Origin: Nocardia arthritidis
Lineage (GTDB): Bacteria; Actinomycetota; Actinomycetes; Mycobacteriales; Mycobacteriaceae
Reading direction: 5' to 3'
NCBI RefSeq assembly: GCF_011801145.1
Contig: NZ_CP046172.1
Span: 1,178,001-1,242,000, forward strand
DNA: 64,000 bases
In this document: one piece after another, positions 53,701-55,183 of the stretch
How positions within the stretch are numbered: position 1 is the first letter of the stretch
How the letters are laid out: every line of letters starts with the position of its first letter
Position numbers and translations under genes: made by a program
Notes under the pieces: generated by a model
The model's input: only the letters and a program-made list of their open reading frames with translations
Told to the model about the DNA's origin: nothing
Databases searched by the model: none

Positions 53701-55183
53701 ACGGGCGTTCGACGACCCCGACCAGGGTCCCGCCATGTACGGCGTCTGGAAGGTCGTCAACGGCCGGATCGTCGGCCAGATCTTGCCCAACAGTGCGCAC
53801 TTCGGCGCCGCCGCGCATCAGATGCGCTCCACCGCGCAGCTCCGGTTCTACCTGTCGCGCCACGGTGTCGATGTTGTGGTCGGCGAAACGGAGCAGGGCA
53901 AGCTGTTGCAGCCCGAGGCGGACAAACCGAGCGTTGACGCACTCATCGATAACGACCTGCCGCGGTTCGAGTCCGACGAGACGATGTTCCGCGCCGCCTT
54001 CGACGAGTCCTGGGTCGACGTCGTAGACAGCACGCGCACCGCTGATACATTCTCGGTGACGTTGGCGCTCAACCCGGTTCGCGGTGTGCCCGGACAGGTG
54101 ACGCTGGTGTTCACCCGCGAAAACGGCGTTGTGACGGCGCATTACACCGATATCGAGCTCGGAGCCGAGCCGATGCGGGTGGCCGCCGCGTTGCGTGCGC
54201 TGCATCAGCAGCTGACACCGTGGCTGACCGCACAGAACGTCCAATTCACCGGCGGCACTGGCGAATTGGGTCGACTGACGGTTGGACTGCCTGGCACGGA
54301 CCGCCTGGCGGGCGTCGGAGTCGCCCGCAGATGGGCGGACGAAAAGCTGCGCGCCTTCGGCTGGCTCGGCGTCCAGCAGATCTACGACGCGAAGCTCAAT
54401 GTCTCCGAACTCGCCGCCAACGCGCTGGAAGCCACCACATCCGCCGCCACACCGGTCTGGCTGCGGATGTGGTGGATCGGCGACAAGGTGCTCGTCGAGG
54501 TCATCGACACCAGTTCGGGCGCACCGAAAATCACTGCGTCCGAAGATGCTCCGGTCGCCCAGGGACTGGTGTCCGAAGCGGACCGCGACGCGATTCTCGC
54601 CAAGGAGGGCGAACGCGGCCGCGGCGGTGGAATAGTCGCGCGCACCAGCGCGGCGAACGGCATCACCCCGCTCGTCGTCGGCAAGTCGCGCTGGATGGTG
54701 CTGGACTACGTGGCCGGCGACGAATCCGGCGCCAGCGGTACCCGCGCACCCGCCGACGATCCGGCCCCGGATTTCCAGCTCGACCCGGCCGTGCTCGACA
54801 TGCTTTCCGATGAGGAACGCGCCGCTGTTCTCGGGGCTGCGCAGGAGTACGCCGAATCGGAAGCGCCGGTGCCCGCGGACGATCCGGACCCGGGTTCCCT
54901 GCTGGACGCGGATCTGCTCGGCGCTCTTTCCGACGCTCTTTCCGAAGAGGAACTCGCTGCCGTGCTCGGGGCCGCGCAGGAGTACGCCGAATCGGAACAA
55001 TCCACCCCGAGGATGATCCGGATCCCGCGCCGCCGGCCGACGCCGACCAGTTCGCCGGGCTCACCGATGAAGAACGCGCCATGTTCTCCGATGCGGAACT
55101 CGACGACCTTCGCGCGGCCCTCCAGCTGGACGCGGAACCGGAACCATCCGCGACCGCGCCCGCCGCTGCCACGGAACCGGTAG
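25814..55183 (+). CDS. Giant WXG100/CpnT-like multidomain protein (first 9,731 codons in frame)
   Basis: This single frame of 9,789 codons starts with ATG 25814 (MGLPVPGWLQP, like the effector at 12024). Residues 1-320 form a WXG100-like and hydrophobic export region. Then follow Gly/Ser and acidic repeats (320-1216), an Ala/Glu coiled coil (1217-1520), a SecA-like ATPase (about 1530-2185), two LuxR/GntR-type helix-turn-helix arrays (2509-3159 and 3269-3711), and papain-like domains at Cys3767, Cys6615, Cys7755 and Cys9018. The last three are interleaved with a large tandem duplication. A GHKL-like ATPase lies at about 9480-9637. The last 58 codons (from 55007) are Arg/Pro-rich and out of phase with the local repeat; the true frame continues at 55009. 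No signal peptide is seen, so ESX export is inferred. The overall function is unknown. Confidence 0.85.
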   Translation: MGLPVPGWLQPTVDILGMTTPDQSPWEFDTDAAAALADAFSSHGDALNEHISDIQSVIRMLGAIYEGDGGSKAQQALDKLNQALPSFQDAVGKTSQYAGEHSKTVTRDELMELMFAGQTAAEIIMLIAQAIATAPWGGLLALPEEQAIVYAIGRGLFQAERWGMMRILTELAEKWTEGLVKKLALQGFKAGALKFGTRALAGAAQAAWQGALFSVIANNLAGIHDWKYVGEQALAWSAGGTLSHPVGQLFNDLTKGKNVPFKRILAGIIGGEAGAVAMTGYNLATGGAFDWKTFGYMAALGGAGGARQHLKEVAQNRRNGGSANTNSSRGGPQGGANFKSPGELKTEKPTQPSSATGTVSPPQTGQGAAEAGGNAKSGSNTNGSSSTPGGTSGRQGSEGGQSGSSQGTQGNSAGQGTGGQPSVNGGQSGANAGHHGSEGGQSGASQGAQGNSAGQGTGGQPGVNGGQPGANAGHHGSEGGVQAGNGQSGVGSGAATQAGTGSGAGQSGGSAPRAGVPGGATGDNAGTRGGQSGNGVTYGQSGQGDVVSGHTESPVGEGRSTDGAPQQSTGVAGADSSGGPASRASAPAGAADATAKSGGTLGDNAAPRAGDATAPRAGDAAASQTGGTAVIDGTGAPSPVAGNNAGGDAPLAGRANAAPTGTGSELRPGVDARPTNSPAPQANATARPEEAGAAARGGTESTAGARPDAGRANVPAGEGGARPDAARPGETGGRSAAPTGEGSGRSETGRAAASGDSGGRSEANGRGVQAGSRPEAVGRPNAAGGENGGRSEASGRGGAAAGEAGGRPDANGRGAVQAGARPEPVGRQEEGAGRPEQSGRGGTSSGEAGGRSDANGRTAGSRSESSGRPGAGLPETGDRSGAAAGEGGGYPEADGNTGAPAGDAENRTVSATKTDADIQRALGESRALGGLGGRAGIRPDPEGHTPPDASHPTETPERPTDPSADIGDAPTANDNPVGESTRLGDESAPEPVRADDSAPTPGDQASVGENARLGGESESEPTPTGDASESTPSEQGLEVGSTRPDGSAPEPVRAEDSASPPERNAVGGEPEPEHRRVDDSAPEPVRGGHDSNGENADSTNGPGHRRAEDSGPVVDQTGRDSGDEVRPGAESGHALGDESVPVPGEVGPAVDESARPASESEHGRVEDAARGDEPGRQHPDAQQEEGREHAADGDPTGEAREHPDAEPGADAPDPQARAEAEARCAAVEAEAERQRGEAQARAAAVQEEVKDARAEVEEARKAAEKAEDVRKAAEEVAVVAEAEHAVAEGEYLSAEERRVDAAQDHADAAAEYADAVERRTAANEAGLAAMDERLDAEAEHAAAQRERAEAKSDAEIAAADRRLVDAAARIDAADRRLAETARDGNTAEGDVAAAEAKMARARADLARTENDAAAAAAHLTAAEAFLAVAEARSAMVEAHVALAHAELAGLRDAFAEVARKRAEVLHEVSNDLIAALEEAGKARDAAADAGLLDKEQAGLDAAKERQKAAEIAGRITHDYYTSRSEPDVPDDIRITDEDRVTTADLAALMRGGSEADAMAAIIEAIRRGDKNHNVMWWTQVMGTLAMREGPIDMAAGEGKSLVFVASSALDAARNGSVHNYTTRETLADREFKKFSKILEKYGFDIVRMRSEGKYPEPVEGRATIYVGTQNDAGFGHLNDNDVPDSGQQGSRKGRAKFDEIDELLRWAQSIFIKSEGVSEPAPPHIESQVLGAKEFLEKELAAGRLTSADFNHKPGQIGGDARLTRQGRAAIEEILGRKLTKEELKRLNMEAVARWVYRENDHYQIGWRDPKVRAVQSALRDAVDEHRMGRQDFESNADQNGRLALTDEGRRKVEEGLGRELTPEELERWGTAAGTKWGKLKGDMVFIIDQTSHKVMFDSKTSSESRWNGGLAQAIEAKHGLQIRDDPSSNRSITSQKLFSSDRYESLTGASGTAKGSEQFMRDNYGMKPVVQIPRYNDLNLKVEDRFAENQEAKLRQMADYIAEHQRAGEAQMAVMNRNSEVAELSALLDELGVEHVAVDASFFIEHGDSVDARLEKIFEEAGKSGKVVVINRQGGRGVDVTVSPEVEAKGGLRVLISSHSENRDEDIQVENRTARGGKQGKAVYFNSPDDALYKRLADNPLIEHAVVQYVGDVNAHDANPTPETKGRAETAVEQLRKLIGLGQSRFARAANIPAPTATHEPNAPPETDETDKRAPPDPNFLKPLHPPPQSQGANGSQPVSSNTGVPSGNGSTSTALGANPQGAQGVPRLNTPQTSAPGTTSATPSGNTASPGTTPEPTNGAAPSDTAAPSSTSAPSSAATPPHTAAPSGTTAPSSTAVPTNISVPSNTSVPSSADFAVDTDGNPGLTGVGTGAVHAPGGPNPWTLHAFDPEDPTAPHSAGYRPNTPSTESGTPTSESNATSQRQNGLPIPGSETATPQPESVGEPLTDRQPRMENPDESNNQPRQGASAGAGTPDANRAGTTLAVDVVPLAELTPIRTDSGFGTDDLGPRKVEILRMIASGRSDLEIARRLGLRLDTVKTHVKQIFKLLRVGDRTLAVVEALRLGILTEDELAGPYGEAPGDDVRELSDREKQILVLVAHGWSNRAIATALGLSWKTVTQHLRRVNAVLGTVNRTQAVASAISWGILDRRAVAIEPFMRLLEVADPGLWLTAGRTADALYDAVRQAIRIGLLPVGARLPTEPTLGNHPLLAQETVQRVFDRLRDEGYLSRGESRATVAGVERWPTDTADSRVSLTRLLELFGTESPSAPQQNRALARLRDALRAAIRAGELQPGWRLPTLRELNADPALSRYGLRRVFKDLSDEGYLISGRRIGTVVSNPERWPESVAPEADPGTGDKFTPARLLAILGAEPGEFEARLGTGRPLELLRTALRDAIRGGRLPVGAQLPTVRELSGRLGISPGVVERAYDRLRVEGYLSRSRGPGGTTVARSDQWPEVPEQLTPAQVLATLGIEAHEVESRTGQAALLAALRGALGRGALAPGVVLPRPVDFADRVGISAAKVRAVYRDLRAAGYLREQGGVGTLVADTARRQGRRPAASANIFVRPVISPDDLLRTLGIAQSDAAAPVDWRMLMDRLRDAIRTGRLAVDDVLPPARAFAGSTVVSSAGVERAYGQLRSEGYLVRLRSVGTKVANPAGDSSRRRKPGALPNVPTRGRNGFVPGPINAFDSPDRAVSGEWAPTAADAFERPGSARASEPAAGARPDAAVPSNGRSRAASADAVARAAAASGTAAPMAPIQLENGSPVADLGSRRVEILRLLGQGLSVGQIARRLGMTTNAAKVEVRQALRLLRVEDRTAAVVEALRLGVITEDQLAEAYGDAPAMRELTHRETQILTLVAHGWSNAEIAAGLRLSRLTVRKQLERINRLFGTANRTQAVVSALVWGILDRRAVASEPFIRLLRAADPGLTFTVGRTADSLYHAVREAIRLGLLPTGAQLPSEQEVSGHPLLTLATVRGVFAKLRREGYLDGSSRSGSTVAPPERWSTTAPALPEIPLAKVLELFGGSGSNLSAARVRDALRTAIRSNYLPPGTPLPTGHDQGDHPVLSPSALRRIYEELHAEGYLRVGRRGAVVAGSELWPKSAVPEADSGPAERLTAARLLALLGAGSADFETRLRTGRTLEVLRTALREAVREGRLPVGAQLPSVRELGARLGISTGFVKGAYASVRFEGYLTRGAGSAGAAVARSEDWPRAVSQQPTAPVPKIGEPVAQPVISDSSGTDGPVDGLADYQLPSAEQLTDSAAPHGCWQYAIQAAEQFGYHNLDFDMLREHGERWLLQGVPTDEFAKFVRADWQPFESLDEMIGHVREHGGMIFGALVANGRTGFSHLFVVHRDNAGRPVVSEQVGTEVRENIPEQQWLSAQQERELQPSGIVIRAAKTAVHPLAPGQEPRSVAGVDRSALPLGARAEESGLAPRLRELHSAMRTARADELRTRATALERRAEADAAAAAHKRKQARRLGLQADRLDAKVAEAAEHVEQLRAQAVALRRAANERTQQRLQDGIQQLRNRLAAQLDDPDLVDALRTDLALLDRADAAAYELAQVRLAQAGLADLARQIERGRAGVRELADAIEAAEQEASDLPEAERLAGLRAAALELIEADQAVFMLEKAHRELTEALEQTGPLADREAALTREVEAATQARERLAEQFGVSHPMELTAGNRGALSPGGQRVRALRAVIEQWKALETESDRLAQRRAALQAIDDLGLFPIAARVGVEPAADGSTTFPNRRVVVVGTEAETTGYRQALQRVLAPGADVNLILGLAKSDTIPMDVEFVRYTVDEQGRPTGLQPLASTDAVTTSKVGPQWEPAKHARSWEKEKWTAVLGPYSLSYGAVPYFDDVTAINHRFKPGETIETVFPQQLPQTKPQFVVPEGVNAYHSDLGKNVVSARMLSVAMAARVPNHPWVAEFVQNREWLGRGILRLTQRWLPANTEHGRAVRPTMSSAFINGHPRLAFAVANVTQWVPSVTKGRWVQLLPVIRGTGTHQWFDYWQHDPQQLRRADLAKPAVSPAAVHLVGTTTRVYTGESVEIPETLAERWAANDQERERIQEETERDYDRFEHDRVHGGDSFLHRIAEYAAQNPDAFSGGSKTRWTYADGKVVLDPTGSTMPKHADGSTWLRDPDGNVRPHAELVANLEWVRDYLMRNAEMNHIADIVAMWKRLLLGKPLREDIIAIEAALAESQYRALHPNATQEQALAYAKSLGYDWDRSRPHLPNERSLWAKLTGARSTSPVDFTPELDPNAPDPARTRRFGTTLYFGDGGQGRRYVLDQLRQIMRGFPEAQIDEACAKADARIKAATKNYRGPVDMAKGGVHVSAKVTGPAGRRKLQVVIEAEGGGGILYEPVEPATGAVRRLVRFVGNLIPGVHTERPGPDLPHRIQGYNLTEDPRGHIGAELENDSGTMPSGGALPTGRSAGDAASVPDGSSPAATRPGQERSGSVDPLAAQAESGTVGSVAEQAQPGSVDPLAAQPQSGAVGAVTEQTRPGSVGPVIGQVKPGSANSTAAQSNTTSDGSTSVPERTRQQLTSLAPVTGLPADAQAELDRLVAERAVVSEQLPALRAAVAEAAPTELQQATEQLDAALTRVGELADELTALAGAAYLAAQGAVPVRDAAGTPIPGIGVVDDTRVIVVGRGFDPSVHRALLTDAARRSPGLAAALARPGAEIHFIRVVVHPDGVPHVAGLASPSAPEFVAESAAAAMPVGHVVTVQANSATVRDDPQAAERGHIVFDIDGQLVPMRLVEGPDGWQLVAPDPADPAETAAPEQVSPSAVTRRESAGRRFAQWLKQAVRYHKVNPIHPPSEMVPAGQAVVIMSIGQLAHIGPLEPEHLYAAHSKAHKASPLITIREIVTFWKSRHQIARFFRPGAGMVETPMPTTRDGREYTYWRDPSSPEARAMSAELTRLGLQRFDPVTQAENAAPQPVTTGPELAGDVAAPVPDARPQPSSAAARAELADWSEQLADTARPRAEEGARLYALAAEYDVTLVDTSPESVQAALDELHYRAMRQAATVRELEAALLRLEAEAQRIPFNGEVNFIAPDPLGNFEREVREATAAVKAAAEGKSLVEGKGRGLRWALRLGRALGLWEGVNNRSQPGHRWYDLNQRDTPTGRAYVADVARRAGLQSEVGMRAEIVGADPAAVDPAELAAQRERAAELARIADEFEAQAARYRAADAAFGEVVEVMADVAGQDWVRSQGGAALDAAKHPGIALVGDDRLTLVVIDDGSGHDRMLAKLLADPDYADVARALNRDEIGLEYRVVWADHAGTVLSAAIEAPEVRHFAGEIAGRRLTATMLRDADGRWHVLADGVPPEVAAPQERSSLDQLTRAELEQGLAELREHFDLKPEQLAPGQLAATIAALRDRNALDAIADEALLDHARTLLAIDRFNAFYELAAIRAKVGRIAAIAEADLTPHRLAEVIADPEQGNSVRKKQVTALLGYVQKLRGIDAAAVDAARDRLAEALGISADDLSLKKFTKNPRTQNLHYVLDKTRIGPTQLSRALGKAIRADAARAVAALTEYLDAIGAIDPHTDGLRPNPDAAPSDPRPVDRELPMRDPTTPDYIRELVEDRDRLLAAAAEYPSANLDPAGPQQPSRSWRQIAGVVLEDLSPADYAKAYAAIRAGKFADLGARDEARLAAIQEVLRDRARNTDAEISALEELAEHLNRRAGLTGDGSANFVAPQGDSADAGQANRPVAARVADPAGVASDPAGVASDPAGVASDPAGAVADPAGAVTDPAGAVTDPAGAVTNAGGVVANPSGATVNPDGTVANTAGAVKNSPGNATDTQGWTRGESSAYVPADAQTRAALVAHGAAITAAQRQLDAVADAQREVLRELGVADPALLSPTQLMEAAQQQVWRWRAESDELARRETEGGIPAAELVQHFADRRNAVAQAQRARVAATALRSAIEAVAAARHTAAVAGAGALLDSVPGRRVTEDAVVTDGASMRVTVATPFASAEHVVNAELRAAWAEQGVETRYLMVRVGTDGTVRVTELHAPSSGVTSATTRQPGPAAGPANATNTAQPNTGQPAASSAETAVPAIESKPRQTSIAPTPGNGDGSTAHPRPATAGDPAELAEQLARAIQGRTGADRNTCVADTAAEVRSQQGDVMDEPAPELGDGLGLDGEIVAGLLRGARPTIFEDANGGADYGALLDAMEQHGAGTTGFVVELRNVPNADDGVGGHTFAVTYQGETAPGVHTYLIGGRTYVRTIGQWFEDPADVQRSISLTELAGGSIDNVRQTAAVMWRGGRLLANPGRALELVAADLFGATPAPRQPGHGSEVRAAVREIRDVLAEELRLRGRAAAALADARAARAAGDDDLAQQLDERAQRTGQQADRVRERADRLRTRVIRLQLADNVAARNALRARLAALRTEFTAALGGDAAAREFRRTLERADSVTGLERDLGRASTAEQALRDRVRAGEQALARPRAEIQALRAVLDRTLSAPIPAADKHAAVLHIRRELDRIRAEFAPAEAAQRQLVDRYEAAVGMHADLLEQLAQAREARAELARRFGIADPAELDPMSDRAPSTAVERVRDLRATLDQIRRAELALAELQQRRAALRALHDEGAIPISDRVGVVPSGLHDDGRIAFGRIVVVGGDTGTTDYRQALQRVLGVDVEVAIRLARSTAFPFDVRFSEVLVDAGGRYQGTRVLSSLGPGVVIKKGPKGRYPARWTVPQPPFLAKAPITAMGDAIGSFDHHFKDGETLESVYPQNIPLSKPLFMVPKGVHAYHSDLGDYIFNAFIYTVRIGASIPKHRWVVNFLRNHEWPGRVVLWSTRWIPTTKEPGRSIRLPLSAEFARKHPRISWMVGGAAQWIPHPKNMLNVIPLVRLARNLRKYNWFPDRTDPIPLMPHAPLGIPSGPSASGLDGSAPLPYHGPSVDLSGIKPYWDAKEAARQRHQATADAKFAWFEEDRTQHGDSLLHRIADQAIADPVRYSGGDRKRWVRNAPNQPWVRDRKGTTLPKHPDGSTWLRDSAGNVRPRHEVIANLRTIRDELLRNPELNRLPDVAQLWQRAIDGTLSRADVIGMEAALARGAYLALNPTARWADAAAYAKKLGYDWDAKRPPLTPEPGERGVYRRLTGKRADDVGGGPETNPYTPDPARTRRFSDPYIAPGRQRFDKVLGDMALAMHGWPEAKIAEARRAVARLAGEVAAPSIGDLANRATRSSSRFGRLVDWTIRQDPLSHDVFRHDIEISGKVTGEAGQQTLSVKISRRGMADVEYALHEYENNCVPDSLGRLTVRQGPVVTVPEADPTDPSGYSWAETEPLLNGAPVAGFTTDATGSAHAKLLHGLIGRGLDENGEGATAWVLDRRATVDAHGVGAHSYTVGYEGRNGDGAHVFDVDGRRAVYLGTDAQGREWFAHPETGAPVSLADLTGGTRRETQETWAAVWHGGVVVPADGSDPNAAPPRGDMRIGQNTPEAPRNPLYESMRYFADSPERRSGEPDPLTTGQRRYARALSEELGVGQDLGDLEHPLRVMASKADQELRTGPAEFENRLGPANLAAIPAESGPGMETAAQARDRLAAALGVPAARLTAPHLAETIAVERDRVLRRATAVEALHAAARQNLDGVDPTVREQGRQRRDALARMLGVRDEQLAADVLDDTIQRLRAEVLDRAVTVNDLAHAAQAAGLGPEHVVIELDGARIPARLMEGADGEVGVRLTERLAAPAFGDREPAAHGRSALGRLLDRIKQRMPWHRGQIQYALGSGFNTDFYKMNAHDIRVLAGDHIDNHVVREADKYSIHHDWDLIDPFFTTLQSMKLWRGRKAFFRMLRGRVGENVGMLPTARLRDGRAYIPEYDEVPRLYLLAQQTRWQWLGLDHRFGLTAHPPQAPIEPAKAPTVDVPQLGGEHVEAIPSAQPHEPAELSEFFDWKAEFDTAAQTWQERANALLELAHRHGIELPDLSPESVARAVAEMRYLGLRHTATVTALRQAAEQYNAEDASVPFLDHRRHTAPNAAEHFAKEMDHALGLNGQRQATESIPITVNNNPNPPRRWYNLEHNSDNPVVRRLFWRTLLREQIRYALFAWAEFFGLGPEELRGSANLARTLRSLDAKGGEMLADIRDFEALADGFTRADHEVDELGDLVAHMAVQAWVAAEHGTPVDGAPALAVLPGGARPRLVVFDHTDNHDQVLADALDDPRNAELARALTAGAMELEYRQAYFRADVDGSGESATAGKVYAQPVETPKQVRHLSADMNGRTVSVTLLRDGDGSLRPAVAPDPAPAPAQAPTVPLRELARQLGVSLDEIGSDPELLAEVIARLRMDNGLRALKIEAFADRARSLADIDLFHALHKQLHDLRADLDALRADSAAAIADLRRLRPDRAADIDRLARLLRERPGILDWDPRVTDHGMSVPRGAALRRALELGGDSEQFRAALRNWAASAQLVNGADRDYLRLVDADLTENPTAAKTNRIYKSLKAGTLFSQLRPAPKFGEAVTGLMAPAPDAAAIDKLRAEVDAQHALINAFEAQANDPELLADALAEQEREGVNDCVPKSFTRLNSTQPRPVVTVPRLPADRLTGMLFDETEPHLNGARLMGFATGARRSGHASLLEGLIAEGWSKKRGGAVAWVLDRRATRHGSIDVGGHSYVVEYRGRNAGGVHVFRVDGVEVTYHGVDSEGQERLFGPDGMVSLAELVGATPEETQETWAAVWRNGENILIRGGDRNATPPAADLRIGASTYESDPHGNEPPLALGSKPEYETAPVGEPELANPRVWATQHVNRVYIEDGIVYGSDDLPYNSHPLGDNLLITAAGEIFSGGLDATIHPTLQRAFDDPDQGPAMYGVWKVVNGRIVGQILPNSAHFGAAAHQMRSTAQLRFYLSRHGVDVVVGETEQGKLLQPEADKPSVDALIDNDLPRFESDETMFRAAFDESWVDVVDSTRTADTFSVTLALNPVRGVPGQVTLVFTRENGVVTAHYTDIELGAEPMRVAAALRALHQQLTPWLTAQNVQFTGGTGELGRLTVGLPGTDRLAGVGVARRWADEKLRAFGWLGVQQIYDAKLNVSELAANALEATTSAATPVWLRMWWIGDKVLVEVIDTSSGAPKITASEDAPVAQGLVSEADRDAILAKEGERGRGGGIVARTSAANGITPLVVGKSRWMVLDYVAGDESGASGTRAPADDPAPDFQLDPAVLDMLSDEERAAVLGAAQEYAESEAPVPADDPDPGSLLDADLLGALSDALSEEELAAVLGAAQEYAESEQSTPRMIRIPRRRPTPTSSPGSPMKNAPCSPMRNSTTFARPSSWTRNRNHPRPRPPLPRNR
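26760..29460 (+). repeat. Gly/Ser, Arg/Gly and acidic low-complexity region
   Basis: It includes a 120-odd-base repeat in two copies (about 26998-27120 and 27121-27243; NSAGQGTGGQP, NAGHHGSEGG), a GGRSEANGRG-type series (27960-28510), and an acidic Glu/Asp/Pro region (28740-29460) with repeats of SAPEPVR. It looks like a disordered spacer between the export domain and the coiled coil. Confidence 0.85.
29462..30370 (+). other. Long Ala/Glu/Arg coiled coil
   Basis: About 300 residues of heptad-like Ala/Glu/Arg/Asp text without proline (for example EEVKDARAEVEEARKAAEKA) form a predicted long coiled coil directly before the SecA-like domain. Confidence 0.8.
30400..32370 (+). other. SecA-like DEAD-type ATPase domain
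   Basis: The SecA motifs can be followed in order. Walker A is AAGEGKS (30593-30613, Lys1599), corresponding to TGEGKT in SecA. VHNYTTRETLADREF matches VHVVTVNDYLAxRD. FDEIDELL sits where the DEVD-type Walker B is expected. QAIEAKHGLQI, ITSQKLF and LTGASGTA match the QAIEAKEGV, ITxQxFF and LxGMTGTA segments. GGRGVDV and GKQGKAVYFNSPDD match the final helicase motifs. It lacks the preprotein cross-linking and zinc-tail features of a translocating SecA. ATP hydrolysis is plausible; its role in a secreted protein is unknown. Confidence 0.85.
33338..35290 (+). other. DNA-binding array 1: two LuxR-type and five GntR-type helix-turn-helix units
   Basis: LuxR-type units are at 33338-33520 and 33570-33765 (LSDREKQILVLVAHGWSN, then the recognition helix SWKTVTQHLRRV). 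Winged GntR-type units follow at about 33835, 34130, 34465, 34765 and 35085. Each has an L-x-x-A-I-R-x-G-x-L-P-x-G-x-x-L-P core, a V-x-R-x-Y-x-x-L-R-x-E-G-Y-L helix and a G-T-x-V-A wing. Confidence 0.8.
35619..36945 (+). other. DNA-binding array 2: two LuxR-type and three GntR-type units
   Basis: This is a second copy of array 1. LuxR-type units are at 35619-35800 and 35850-36035 (LTHRETQILTLVAHGWSN) and GntR-type units at about 36112, 36410 and 36735. Two GntR-type units are missing relative to array 1. The order and linkers (for example WGILDRRAVA then EPF then RLL) are the same. Confidence 0.8.
37090..37505 (+). other. Papain-like Cys/His domain 1
   Basis: The Cys is at 37112 (residue 3767, HGCWQYAIQAAEQFG) and the His at 37352 (residue 3847, SHLFVVHRDNAG), followed by a V-S-E-Q strand. 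The layout suits a papain-fold enzyme of the toxin glutamine deamidase or protease type, but this copy is the most diverged of the four. Confidence 0.55.
37556..44460 (+). repeat. Large internal duplication, left copy
   Basis: Coiled coil and alpha/beta block A (37560-40430), a small module (40970-41465), block C (41500-42110), block D (42210-43300) and block E (43340-44100). Each has a partner about 8.6 to 8.8 kb downstream in the same order. Block A contains VNAYHSDLGKN and RFEHDRVHGGDSFLHRIAEY; none of the blocks is a recognised family. Confidence 0.8.
40970..41465 (+). other. Small alpha/beta module shared with the effector at 12024
   Basis: VIVVGRGFDPSVHRALLTDAA, LARPGAEIHFIRVVVHPDG and SPSAPEFVAE align with [40 protein letters not shown] and [10 protein letters not shown] of the neighbouring effector. 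A more diverged copy lies at about 45120-45370. A shared module shows that the two large genes exchange parts. Confidence 0.7.
44465..44713 (+). repeat. 21-base minisatellite (about 12 units)
   Basis: An 18-base unit (44465-44482) is followed by eleven 21-base units (44483-44713) encoding V-A-S-D-P-A-G and variants. The first three full units are identical; later ones drift to T-N-x-x-G. Unit length keeps the frame, so copy number can change freely. Confidence 0.9.
45585..46160 (+). other. Papain-like Cys/His domain 2 (toxin glutamine deamidase type)
   Basis: NTCVAD has Cys at 45656 (residue 6615). GGHTFAVTY has His at 45923 (residue 6704). A strand pair (VHTYLIGGRTYV) and SLTELAGGS follow. 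This spacing is that of the papain-fold toxin domains found in polymorphic toxins. Confidence 0.65.
46160..52800 (+). repeat. Large internal duplication, right copy
   Basis: Block A (46160-49060; VHAYHSDLGDY, RTQHGDSLLHRIADQ), block C (50260-50870), block D (50975-52050) and block E (52080-52800) repeat the left copy. A papain-like domain (49060-49615) is inserted between A and C, where the left copy has a Ser/Val linker and small module. Confidence 0.8.
49060..49615 (+). other. Papain-like Cys/His domain 3
   Basis: ENNCVPDSLGRLT has Cys at 49076 (residue 7755). GAHSYTVGYEG has His at 49355 (residue 7848). HVFDVDGRRAVYLGTD follows, with candidate catalytic Asp residues, then RRETQETWAAVWHGG. 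It is closely similar to domain 4. Confidence 0.7.
52840..53420 (+). other. Papain-like Cys/His domain 4
   Basis: VNDCVPKSFTRLN has Cys at 52865 (residue 9018). GGHSYVVEYRG has His at 53150 (residue 9113). HVFRVDGVEVTYHGVD and EETQETWAAVWRNG follow. It shares the full domain plan with domain 3, so both probably keep activity. Confidence 0.7.
53550..54220 (+). other. Unknown domain X, copy 1
   Basis: It carries EDGIVYGSDDLPYNSHPLGD, GEIFSGG, PDQGPAMYGVWKVVNGR, VTLALNPVRGVPGQVTLVF and ENGVVTAHYTDIEL. It matches 55350-56060 segment by segment. No family is recognised. Confidence 0.65.
54240..54720 (+). other. GHKL (anti-sigma type) ATPase-like domain 1
   Basis: The N-box NVSELAANALEATTS (54397-54441) keeps the Glu and Asn of the family. 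A D-x-S-S-G-A strand (IDTSSGAPK) and a glycine-rich GRGGGIVART lid follow. This is the layout of RsbW/SpoIIAB-like kinases. Confidence 0.7.
55001..55011 (+). other. One-base deletion (frameshift point) in the giant gene
   Basis: The sequence TCCACCCCGAGGATGAT reads S-T-P-R-M in the upstream frame. Adding one C to the CCCC run gives S-T-P-E-D-D-P-D-P-A, which fits the acidic repeat (ADDPDPGS) found 40 codons earlier. Both sides carry sensible protein text only with this correction. Confidence 0.85.

Noticed and set aside
55001..55011. Programmed ribosomal frameshift site
   Set aside because: CCACCCCGAG is not a canonical slippery heptamer, and no clear stem-loop follows. A lost base is the simpler reading, though it was not tested.
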